Source: Neonectria sp. B-13
Lineage: Eukaryota > Ascomycota > Sordariomycetes > Hypocreales > Nectriaceae
Assembly: GCA_002682825.1 (NCBI GenBank)
Contig: NOKP01000011.1
Location: 186,420 to 250,419 of the forward strand
Direction of reading: 5' to 3'
Length of the DNA stretch: 64,000 nucleotides
The translations under genes and the position numbers were made by a program. Of this stretch, positions 10,701 to 20,521 are shown piece by piece. Under the pieces are notes generated by a model. That model did no database searches. It was given only the letters and a program-made list of their open reading frames with translations, and was not told the DNA's origin. Position 1 is the first letter of the stretch; every line of letters starts with the position of its first letter.

Positions 10701-13700
10701 GTTTCCTTCGTGGAAGATGTCCCAAGCTAAGATGGTGTTATGCAGTCGGTCCATAGGAGGGATCAGTCTGGCTCTCATCTCCTTTACGGAACGCTGTTGC
10801 CGTATCTTCTTGACAGGCTTTCGGAGCTTGTCACGCAAGGCTGCCCGTCGGCGCTTTTCGACATCGTCAAGAGTTTTCAGTCCTCCAGTGCTGAGCGTAG
10901 CGAGTTCGTCATCGACATCAGACTCGTCCTCATCGTCGTCATCAGACTCCTCGTCGGAGCTATTGACCATAATATCACTTCGCGTATGATCCTTCCCAGT
11001 GAGACCAAGTCCGAGAAGGCCCGAGCCTTCGCCAGGGACAATCTCTCCTCTAAGCTGCTTGGCGCGATTGATGGCGTCAGCGTCACGTTTGGCTTTCTCA
11101 GCCTTCTCTCGCTGTCTACTCTCCTTGAGGGCAGAGATTGCCCTCTGGTCGGGTAGCTTCGCGTTCTTGGCCTTGGCTTTAGCTTGCCGAGCCTCGATCT
11201 GCCTAAGAATCGGGTTGTCGATGGACTTGCTCAGCTCAAGAACATCGTCGCGGTTAGACCTAGCAGACTTGGTGCTAGAGCTTGCTAGAGTCCCAGTGCC
11301 CGACTTCGACCAAGCATCGAGCCTACTCTGCTTCTTGACCTTATCCTTCGCCTTCTGCGCAGCAAGATCGGCTGTCTGTGAGGCAATGCCCAGTTGATAA
11401 ATTTGAACCTCATCGTCGGTCTGACCAAGCGCCTGGAGAAGCTCCGCGCGTTGCTGGTCCGTCAAGTTTGTCGACCGAACGTACTTTCCAGGAACAGCAG
11501 TTGGAAGACACGCATCTGTAATGAGCTTTCGAGACGCTGGATGAATCTCATGCCCGTTCTCTCGGAGGCGCGTAAGGATCTTGCACAAGACGCGTACGGT
11601 AACGTCAACGAGCCATCGATCCTTGAGTCGAATCATGTTCTCCATGCCTCCAAAATGCTGCTTCGCGGGAATAAGGATCTGAGACATGGTATCCTTTTCA
11701 CTCTTGCCAAGTGACTTGGAAATGGCCGATGCGATCAACCCATCCTCCGCAATAAGGGCTTCCGCGAGTTCCATGATCTCACGGCAGAACTCTTGCATGA
11801 CGCTATTTTGGATGTACCGAGACCAGTTTTCAATGTTCTTGCAAGCCGTAGAGACGAATCGCCACTGCTCACTCCACCATCGCAAGACCTTTGCGGCGGA
11901 CAGGGGCTCGAGGGTTTTAACTCTGAGAACTCCAGACATGGGATCAGCTAGTCCGCGGAGTACATCTCTGCTCATGTTAAGAATAGGTCTGATGGGTCCC
12001 CACGGGTTGGGAGGCTTCAGAATGCGTTCCAGAGACCACACAATTGAAGAGAGTGTTTGATCTGGATGGAGTTGAGACATCTGTTCGAATGCACCACTTC
12101 GGGATAACTCCCCAGTCCAGCTCTTGAGCAACTCGGATGCTGGTTCTGCAAGATCTGATTCGCTATGGACGGAAAGACCTATGGTGTCTTGGAAGGCGAG
12201 GCGGTCGTCGAAAAGGGTGTTAAGATCTGTGGCATCCAGTTCGGATATTCTGCCCAGGGTGTTGCCAAGAACATTTATTGTCTCTGCAAGAGCCTTGTTG
12301 AAGGTTTTGCTCGACTCACTTAACTGGCCGTTCTTGAGTGGCCTAATCTGCTCAATGCCAATCAGGGGTTCAAGAGACAACAGGATGTCTCTAGCCAGAT
12401 CAACTTGCTCAGTCGAAACGTCAAACATTTCCACAATGCCCTGCCAGAATGTCTTGGAGTTTCGGATGATGGTGGACTGGAGCTGCTTTCCCTCGAGGAG
12501 TGAATCGTATTCTTCTGCGAAAATCTTCATATCCAACTTCATGGCCGCCTGTAGGACCTTGTTGGCCGCTGTGGCAACCTGGAATGTTTGCCAGCCCTCG
12601 CGGTTCCCGGTCGGGGGACGCAGGTTGCGTAGAATAAGGTCCTTGTACTTCAGGACTAGGTTGAAAGCAGCGGTGGCGTAGAGATTGATAGTTCCAACAC
12701 CAATCTTGGTTTCCGAATTTAGGAATGTTGTCATGGTAAGGTAGAGTGCATCGAAGCCAGCTCGGATACAAGCTGATTGGCCAGGTTCACCAATGCTCGC
12801 ATCCTTGGCAAGACTTTCGAAGAGAGTATGCATCAGCACCTCGCAGGCATCATATCTGCGGTCACGACTCAAGGAATACAGCCACGGATCGACCCAAGAG
12901 GTGGGGAATGGCACAAGCGAGGTCCCTGCATCAAACCCAGTCCAGCAATCTTCTAGGGACTGGCGAAGCAGAGTTTTGTAGACTGGGCTGCCAAAGAGCA
13001 GGTCAGCGATGACGTTGGGACGGGCGTCACCAATTACTTCCCAAAACGCCTTAGGCGCTTTTTTGAGGAAACCTGTGAGGATGCGGATCGTGATGACCAG
13101 AACCCCCTCCGAATGGCAGAATTGAATGTGGCGGAAAAGCAAGTCGTAGATGTTAGGGCAACCCGATCTCACCTCGAGACTTCGTAGGCGATGGAGAATG
13201 ATATCCGCGTTCAAAGTTCTGAGGATTTCTTCAAACCCCAGCCAGAACCTTTCAATTTCGAGGTACATCTCGCTCGTTGGCTGCGTGATGTCCCTCCTGT
13301 TAATGTCGTCCATAGCACTTATAAGACCGCCAGTCACAGCCCAGTCGAACTGTTCCTGCGACATAGCGCTACTATCGAGGTTCTTCCAGTTCTCCATTGC
13401 CCACCTGCGGCGATCCTCATTCTTCTGGTCGAAGAGGAAATAGGTCATTCCGGGCAGGGGATCCTTGGTCCCTAACTTGAGCATGCTCTTCCCCTGGAGT
13501 CGACGGAAAACATACTGGAACGTGGAACGTTGATCCGGGTTCGTCATGTATGTGATGCAGCATAGAGCCTCGTACACCGTTATGTGAACTTCTGATATGT
13601 GCTCTCCAAACTGCGACTTCTTGAACACGGCACCGGTGGACTCAATCTTCTCGATGAATTCCTTCGCCCACTTCAGGTTGTGGTCAATGCGGCTGACATC

Positions 13701-14156
13701 TAAACGATCGAGGAGTTCCTGAATATGGGAAACTGCATCTTCGTCCCAACGCCTGTAATCGTTAGCGGAACAGGGTCACCCCTTTTGGGCAGGTATTACT
13801 CACTCGGCGAATTTTTGCAAGGTTGTCTTGCGCTTCATGTGCCAGTTCAGGACACAGTCCGAGCAGAACTTGAGGCCCTCCTCCAGCCTCTTGGTAAAGT
13901 CCTCTAGCCATTTCCCGGCAATTCTCTTATCAAACCCAAAGATGAGACTGTTCCAATATGTGATCTCAAGCCGCTCCTTGCCCGCCTCTATCCGTTTTTT
14001 TTTCTCTTCTAAGGAGATCTTGGACTCTGGATCATCCAAAATCTTGTAGTTCTCGTCGTCATCGTCGCCGGTTCGGGGACATAGGAGATGGTATTGCGGC
14101 GGGAATTTCTGGAACTCCTCATACCACTTCGCCAGCTCATCGTTGATGCTAGACAT
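7705..14156 (-). CDS. SEN1: SEN1-type SF1 helicase, transcription termination
   Basis: Five exons: 14156-13804, 13752-10054, 10004-8144, 8077-7844 and 7785-7705, giving 2075 residues. All introns (51, 49, 66 and 58 bp) have GT..AG ends and a CTAAC branch site. Sen1/Senataxin unwinds RNA and RNA:DNA hybrids and terminates RNA polymerase II at non-coding and short genes in the nucleus. The N-terminal half is the all-helical Sen1 N domain (WYEEFQ, HLLCPR at the start), followed by a basic/acidic linker near 900-1050. The helicase core has Walker A GPPGTGKT at about 1351-1358, the Walker B box IDEAAQ at about 1586-1591, GDPKQLPPT, QYRMHPEIS and the C-terminal GLTRAKSSLWI. The gene ends in a basic tail, KKKGKPSLFVPKRR, recovered only by splicing the last intron. 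The start at 14156 (MSSINDEL) is preferred over an in-frame ATG eight codons upstream. Confidence 0.93.
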
Positions 14157-15086
14157 GATATAAATGGTGCTTGGTAGCACGCATTCTTCGACTTAATGGC
14201 CAAATCAGGGTATCTCGACGTGAGATATGACGACTGCTCATCAGGGTCTAGGGTCGACGATGAAGGGCAAAAGGCGAAACGGTGCGAATCGATGGAGGAA
14301 ATGGGCTCGCGAGACGTCTATGTATTGTAGAAAATGCAGCGGACGCGAAGTTGGTGAATGTGCAGCAAGTCGGACGAAGATGGTGAGCGAGCGTTGGGTG
14401 ATGCGTTGTCGGCGTTGGCTTCGGCGTTTGGGGTTGCTAGGATACGGATGCCTAGGAGGTTCTTTGTTGGGTCGGCTGCAAGGTAGCGACTCGGGGGAAA
14501 TGGAGCAATCTGAAGAAGTCAGGTCGGTGAGAAAAGTGTGAGGGTGTTGTAGAGGTGGCGCATCATACCTGTGCTCTTGGTTTCCAACGAGGCTGCGAGC
14601 CTGCAAAGTGCTGTTGGCGCTCGGTTTGAAAATGTCAAGATGAAGCTTTCCGAACTGGACCACTGGCACTGACACGCGTGGATAGCCGCGTCTTACAGGG
14701 GCTTTAATCGAAGATGTGGTCCGTGCGCTGGCCCGACGACGGTGGGGGGGTTTTAGGGAATCGCCTCACTCTTTGGGCGTTGGGAAACTGAAATACAGCA
14801 CTTCCCTATGTATAGCTGCTTTTTGAACCAGAAGAAAATGTCGGATCATTCAACCCAAGTTTAAGGATAAAGAACACATATTTGGGTCCTTGATGAGATT
14901 CTTCGGGAATATATTGGTCATTGGAGGAAGGAGTTTCGTGGCACATGAGAGGGAAGCACCAGCGGAAATCGGTTACCCTTATCTGCACATTAGGGGTTAT
15001 GATGTGCACCGGTTTCTTTGGCACCCTTGCGTTTCTTGATGGTTATGTTAATCACTGCTCTATAATCGCTTTGCCTTTTGCGATGG
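14157..15086. other. Intergenic, SEN1 leader/promoter and 3' UTR of glycosylase gene
   Basis: About 0.9 kb. A minus-strand ORF of 144 codons at 14241-14675 lies directly upstream of SEN1 and is probably leader sequence. It is rich in Arg, Pro and Ser and shows no domain. I see nothing else here. Confidence 0.5.
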
Positions 15087-16601
15087 CTAATCGCTCGAAT
15101 CATTTTCATCCTTGATCTTCCTCCGTTTGCCTATCGTTGGCTTCCCCGTGGACTTCCCTGGCGCCTTCTGCCTCTTCCCTACCCGATCAACAAGCTCCTC
15201 AATCGGACATTCAGCTCCGTTCCACTCCTCTGTTCCCTCTGTGGTATTCGCTCGACACCTTATACAGCTTCGTCCGTGTTGTACAAACAACTTGTGTAGC
15301 CCGTACTTGAGGTCATCCGGCACTCGCACCTCTAAGTGACTAAACGCCTGGTCCCTCGTGGCCTTTGGGGGCACCCACTTCAACCAACCCGCCAGACGAT
15401 GAACATGCGTATCGACTGCGAAGCTTGGCTGTTGAAGGCAGAATAGTATGACGCATGACGCTGTTTTAACGCCAATGCCAGGGAACTTAACCAACTCTTT
15501 CATCGCATCTTCAGGGTGCATCCCGTGGATGTGATCCAACGAAAGAATACCTTTCTCGGCTTTCAGGATCTCGAGGTCTTTCTGGCCCCGAGTCTTGTCC
15601 TTGGCTCCAATCACCTCTGCTTCTTTCCCTGTCTTCTTCTCCGCGACGAAGGCGTCTCGGCGAATCTTGTTCTCCTCGTGGACCATTCCTAGGATGGCCT
15701 TGATGTCTCGACCCTTGGTCTGTGCTAGCCCGCCATGCTTAATGGCCGCAACGATGTCTTCCACCGGGGCTACCCGGACTTTGTCCCAGTCCACACTGCC
15801 CTGCCCAATGCCATCCCCGATGACTCCAAATTTGGTGACTAGCCCTTTGAATGCGGCATTAGAGTTGGCTGCGGACGTATGAGCACTCAGGCGTGTGCGT
15901 ATCATGGCATCCAGAACAGCTGGAACTTCTCCGCAGCCGGAAACCTCGAGTGATGGTGCAGGTATCTTGTCGGGCGCTTTGGCGTATCCGTGAAGCTTTC
16001 CCAGTTGGCTATAGACCGCGTTGCAATCTGCCACCGAAGGAGCTGCCCATTCTGGAAAGGGAGTAATGCCAGGCGTCAGTCCATATGGATTGTCTTTTGT
16101 CTTATTGGATGCTTTCCGTGGTTTCTTTTCGACTGCAAATTCCGCTTTCTCCTCCTTGATTTCTTGCTTGACCGCCCGTTTCTTGGTAACAGGCGCCTTG
16201 GCAGGAGTTTTTGCTGGCGTCTTTATCTTGGGGGATTCATCTTCTGACTCGAGGTAGGATTGAACGGCTGATCGTCTTGGCCGCAGTGTTCTCCGAGATT
16301 GAACTTCGGAGTGTTCAGCAATCGCGATTTCCGTGGTATCCGTCTCCTCCTTCAGCTCAGACAAATCCTCTTCAACTTTCAACCCGTTGGTACCTTCATC
16401 TTCAATTTTCACAATACCGAGATCTTGAGTGGGTTCCGGTCTGATAGGGAGTTTGGAAGTTCGCACACGGCCGAGATTATGCGGTAGTTCTTCCCACTTG
16501 TCATCTTCTGGCTGACTCGTTGCTTGAACCTGTCTTTTTTTGGTCGGAGGCCTAGCAGCCACGCTCTCCGCGGGTCGCTTACGCAGAGACCGAGTCGTCA
16601 T
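15087..16601 (-). CDS. HhH-GPD DNA glycosylase (endonuclease III-like)
   Basis: A single-exon protein of 504 residues from the ATG at 16601 (MTTRSLRKRP); an in-frame ATG 61 codons upstream gives a poor N-terminus. The first 200 residues are basic/acidic and low-complexity (SLRKRP, KKRAVKQEIKEEK), likely with nuclear localisation signals. The catalytic domain occupies about 210-470. The helix-hairpin-helix is FPGIGVKTASCV, with a lysine (about K379) where bifunctional glycosylase/AP lyases have their Schiff-base residue. The catalytic aspartate is in FAVDTHVHRLAGWLKW (about D397). The C-terminal cysteines (CIRC, then one more 17 residues on) do not match the C-x6-C-x2-C-x5-C cluster, so an iron-sulfur cluster is doubtful. 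Role: base excision of damaged or modified bases; the exact base is unknown. It is divergent from the RID-like methyltransferase. Confidence 0.88.
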   Translation of the reverse strand: MTTRSLRKRPAESVAARPPTKKRQVQATSQPEDDKWEELPHNLGRVRTSKLPIRPEPTQDLGIVKIEDEGTNGLKVEEDLSELKEETDTTEIAIAEHSEVQSRRTLRPRRSAVQSYLESEDESPKIKTPAKTPAKAPVTKKRAVKQEIKEEKAEFAVEKKPRKASNKTKDNPYGLTPGITPFPEWAAPSVADCNAVYSQLGKLHGYAKAPDKIPAPSLEVSGCGEVPAVLDAMIRTRLSAHTSAANSNAAFKGLVTKFGVIGDGIGQGSVDWDKVRVAPVEDIVAAIKHGGLAQTKGRDIKAILGMVHEENKIRRDAFVAEKKTGKEAEVIGAKDKTRGQKDLEILKAEKGILSLDHIHGMHPEDAMKELVKFPGIGVKTASCVILFCLQQPSFAVDTHVHRLAGWLKWVPPKATRDQAFSHLEVRVPDDLKYGLHKLFVQHGRSCIRCRANTTEGTEEWNGAECPIEELVDRVGKRQKAPGKSTGKPTIGKRRKIKDENDSSD

Positions 16602-17701
16602 AGTAGAAATATCAAGTAAGTGCCGAATTCTGAAAGATGTCCACGCCTGGGGGGAAGGCTGCTGATGATTTGGGTCTCTGGGAGTTGATTCGTCCACACA
16701 CAAGTTTGAGGTGTTGATGAGGTAAGGCTCAGTGCATGCAAGTTTTCTCACCACATGGGCTGCCTCTTGAAGTCTTCGGTGCAATACAACAGTTATGAAT
16801 CGCGTTTGATTTGAATTCCACGGTGCTATTGCTGATTAAGGAGCGTGGATCTCAGTTGATGACATCAATGACTTCGTGAAGCGCCTTAATTATCATCAAA
16901 GGGGTTCCCGGCTAAAACTCGGTAGCGTTTCTCATTACCACAACACCATGAAGAAGTGGTCATAGACTCAATTCACCTATATCCAGTGGTTACAAATTTA
17001 GTGCCGAGCCTAATTGTGTCTTAAAAACGGAAAATCAAAATCACAGTGGTTACTGTTGTCTGGACTTTCAAACCACCAGTAAACCGCCTGGCTTGATACC
17101 CTACAGTGATTCTGATAGGCTACAAAAGGGAACAAACACAGGAGATATTTAAAGAAGGGATGTTGAAATGATAGATTGAGCGAGGTCCAAGATTCTAATG
17201 TTTTTATTCGAGGGAATGGGGAGAACTCAATTCTCCCCAATCAAAGCGCAAGTGTGCCTCATTCTTTATTCACTAATATCTCAAATGGTCAAACACTGGC
17301 CTCACAATGGTTTGCGTGAACAAACAGGACGGATCATTCACCGCTTTGAGCTAACCGAGCTTGACTTTTTATCTAATTCTTCTTTCGCATCTCTAGAAAT
17401 TTGGAACTTCAACCTCTTAACTCCATCTCACCTCGAGGAGGCCGTTGTATCGACTTCTGTGTTGCCACTCCAGACCGTCGCCATATTAGCAGTGGCTCGA
17501 TCTTTGGAGCATCCAATACGGACGAGTTAACCTACTTGATTTATTTACCTCTAAATTATTTCTTCTACCTGTTCCTGGTGAGTGTCTTGTGTCTCTTATC
17601 AAGCATCGCGCTAACACAACCTCTCCCCTCGAACAGAGCCCTACTCCAGCTGTCTTTACATCTACATTGCGCGCGTGGACTATTACGCCCCAGAAGCCGA
17701 C
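16602..17701. promoter_or_regulatory. Divergent intergenic region, glycosylase / RID-like gene
   Basis: A 1.1-kb AT-richer stretch lies between two divergently transcribed DNA-modifying enzymes. The direct repeat CAGTGGTTAC appears near 16985 and again near 17042, which could be a factor site (inference). It also contains the leader of the methyltransferase with one 5' UTR intron. No gene was found inside. Confidence 0.4.
17578..17636 (+). other. Probable 5' UTR intron of the RID-like gene
   Basis: GTGAGT at 17578, the branch sequence GCTAACAC, and a pyrimidine-rich acceptor ending CGAACAG at 17636 (59 bp). Reading the upstream exon in the coding frame meets a TAG with no ATG after it, so this intron should be untranslated and the CDS starts at the ATG at 17702. 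Confidence 0.65.
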
Positions 17702-19684
17702 ATGCGACATGCTTTCAATGGCGCCCAGGACGATGTCCAATTTCTCACCGAAAGACCGTTCCTCAGGCCAAGGCAGCGATCGACTGGTACACTAGGCGGC
17801 AGTCCTGTGCCTGACGTCGTGGAAATTCCAGATGAGGTGATTGACCTCACCGCAGACCTCGGTACCGTGGGACACAGGTTGCTCCGTGAAGGGGAGTTCG
17901 CATTAGAAACAGTCCGAGTAGGTGACTCAGTCATCAAGTCTGGAACCTTCTTGGAGGTCCTCGAGTTTCTTGTGGGCGAATACTCAGTCAACTTTGTCTT
18001 GGTCCGAATCATCACCCGATGCAGGTCTACCGGAAAAGTCAACATACGAGGTGTCCCTTTCGCAAGAACACGATCGGTATTGGGCAAGCTTCCAAAGAAA
18101 TCCAACGAGGTCTGCATGATTCTCTATTTCGAAGATGGAGATGTGACCAAATCCGAAGAACTCGTGGATGTTTGCCCCTCAACGGTGGTTGAACCAAGAA
18201 CACTGATCGTCACCAATGCTCTGTATCCGAATTTCAGCTCATCCGTCCACCGACTTCGAAACACAAACGACCGGCCCCGAATTCTGAGGCAGTCCGAGCA
18301 CCTTACCTGCCGCTAGAGACTGGAGGTTTGTTTCACTGCACAAGGAAGCAAGAAGAAGCGGACCGAGGAATCTCTTGTCCGAGTCCATTGGGATGATGTC
18401 TCCGACGCTCAGTACCGAGTCTCGGAGGATGTTTTGAGAAACCAATGGCGAGGCAGCCGAATGAAGGGCGGATCCTGGATACCTTCCCAACCTATCCGAG
18501 CAGACTTCGTCGACCTGGATGCGTCGGATCCAACCGAAACCCAACGATATCGACTTCTGGGCCAAAAATACACGCTGTTTGACGCCTTCTCAGGCGCAGG
18601 TGGAGTGTCACGAGGAGCCCAAATGGCTGGATTCAAGGTTCAGTATGCGGTGGACAAAGCGGAAGAGCTCTGGGATACCTACGAAACAAATTTCCCACAC
18701 ACGAGACTCTTCAAGATGTCGTTGGACGAGTTTATGTCCAACCCCCGAAACGGGCATATGCGCGTTGATGTTCTCCATTTCTCGCCGCCTTGTCAGTACT
18801 TTTCACCCGCTCACACTTGGGCCTCTGCACACGACGATGAGAACATTTTTGCCTTGTTCGGTGGTAACCAGTTGCTCAAAAAGACTCGGCCACGGATAAT
18901 CACAGTTGAGCAAACCTTTGGCCTCACCCATGACCGTCATAACGAGTACTTTCGAGCGTTCCTGGCCGACTTCACCCAGTTTGGCTATTCTGTGAGATGG
19001 AAGGTCGTACGCCTATGTACTTGGGGAGCAGCTCAAGATCGGAAGCGCTTAATTATCATTGCTGCTGCACCCGGCGAACGACTTCCTCCGTTCCCGACAC
19101 CAACACATTCTCTAGATGGCCAAGGGGGTCTCCAACCATGCAACACTATCCGGAGCGCACTCAGCGGGATTCGCGTGGGCGATAATCTCCACGATCTGGA
19201 CAACGTCAAGTATTACCACCCCAGAAGGTCTTCATATGACCCAAACCGTCTAGCAGGAACCATTACCACGGGTGGCGGTGACATCTACTTTCCCGACGGC
19301 ACAAGAGATTTGACATTACGAGAATACGCCAGCCTTCAAGGGTTCCCCAAGAACCACACTTTCTTCGGCACCAAAACCTCGATTAAAAGGCAGATTGGAA
19401 ATGCATTCCCCCCCAACACAGTCCGAGTGCTGTACCGACATATCGAGAAATGGTTGCTGAAGGAAGATGGCATGCAGCCATATCAGCCGAGAGAAGACCT
19501 CATCCTTATTGACGAGGAGTCTGACACGTCCGACACATCCATGAACCTCGGCCACGACTCCGAGGACGAGACAGCATCACCCGAAATGGATGAAGAGTTT
19601 ATGGAAATTGTCGACGGTAGCGTGGATCGACCTTTGGAAGTTGACGAGGAGGATTGCATGGTTATCGACCTGACCTGGCCCTGA
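17702..19684 (+). CDS. rid: RID/Masc1-like cytosine-5 DNA methyltransferase with one in-frame TAG
   Basis: One frame of 660 codons from the ATG at 17702 to the TGA at 19682, interrupted by a single TAG at 18314-18316 (codon 205). Both sides are in the same frame. Residues 1-270 are the RID N-terminal region. The catalytic part follows: motif I DAFSGAGGVSRG, motif IV FSPPCQYFSP (catalytic Cys), motif VI TVEQTFGL, where EQT replaces the usual ENV as in RID and Masc1, motif VIII QDRKRLIII, IX YASLQGFP and X QIGNAFPP. The C-terminus is acidic. RID is required for repeat-induced point mutation in Neurospora; Masc1 acts in methylation induced premeiotically. No plausible GTRNGT donor was found that would splice out the stop: the nearest in-frame options are GTCCAC (18245) and GTCACC (18209). 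Flanking codons around the TAG read CR-stop-RLEV, so a Trp is the natural residue. It may be a pseudogene, or recoded by mRNA editing; see findings. Confidence 0.87.
18305..18327 (+). other. Predicted hairpin around the in-frame TAG
   Basis: ACCT at 18305-18308 pairs with AGGT at 18324-18327, and CC at 18310-18311 pairs with GG at 18322-18323, with one bulged G. The ten-base loop 18312-18321 contains the TAG. The A at 18315 is preceded by T and followed by G. Short stems are common by chance, so the structure is only suggestive. Confidence 0.35.
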
Positions 19685-20521
19685 CCTGAGGGCGACGGCC
19701 ATTATTCCGGGCCACACACACAAAGTTTGGGTTACACATGAGCTTTAATGTTCTACTGGTACTGCCTTGCGATCATATGTACGGGGATTAATTAGGCGGG
19801 AGTGGTTGCTCAATGTTCAACCATCCGGTCGAGAATGCAGGATCAGGAGGCTGCATCATCGGAGCCGCCCATGGTTATGAAGAACGATAAAAAGTAGCAT
19901 AGTAGGCTGTCATTGAATATTACTTGTACTTCTCAAGCTTCTTTGCCCACGCCATGACGTTTGAAATAACAATTGTGGTGCCCAAATGGCCCGAAGCGAA
20001 CAATAAGAATGGTGCAGCAATGAAACCCAATGCCAGTGATTCACAGACAGTCAGTCACCAGCAGTGTGCCTAAGACATTAGTACCGTCTCTCTCCCATCT
20101 CTTTAACGTCACTTTTCACTCAGACTTAGGTCGCTAAAGAAAGCAGGTGCTTGCAGCTGCCAGGCAGAAAACCGATGGCAGCACCTGCCAACAGTTGAGG
20201 TCTAGCGTTTGCTCCGACTCCTCGCTGCCTGCGTTCTTGGATCTCCTCTCTTCATTCCTCAACCTTCTCTTCTTCTTGACTTCGCTCCTTTAGCCATCAA
20301 CCTTCGCTCTTCCATTAGCCGAGTCAAGATTCTGCGTCTCTCCCCTTTCGAGGATAGACCTCCACGCCTCCATCTTGACCTCCGACCTCCGCCTCATTGT
20401 TCATCCCAACAGCTACCTTTTCCACACATGCACGAGGTGTTACTGTACAGTGATCCTATCCAGATCTCGAGACGATAAAAGAACGAGAAGCAAAGTTCCT
20501 CGGAGATCCCCCTTTCTTTGC
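19685..20521. other. Intergenic, RID 3' UTR and helicase promoter/leader
   Basis: 0.84 kb between two plus-strand genes. The last 300 bases are pyrimidine-rich, as expected for a fungal leader. No gene or repeat was recognised. Confidence 0.45.

Noticed and set aside
14241..14675. 144-codon minus-strand ORF upstream of SEN1
   Set aside because: No domain, position fits SEN1 leader/promoter, low-complexity composition.
16602..16784. 61-codon N-terminal extension of the glycosylase ORF
   Set aside because: The residues resemble leader sequence; the ATG at 16601 opens a typical basic nuclear N-terminus.
18209..18316. Intron that would remove the in-frame TAG of the RID-like gene
   Set aside because: The only in-frame donors found are GTCACC (18209) and GTCCAC (18245), unlike the GTRNGT donors of other genes here; the removed segment would be coding-like. 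A CTTAC 11 bases before CGCTAG keeps it as a weak alternative.
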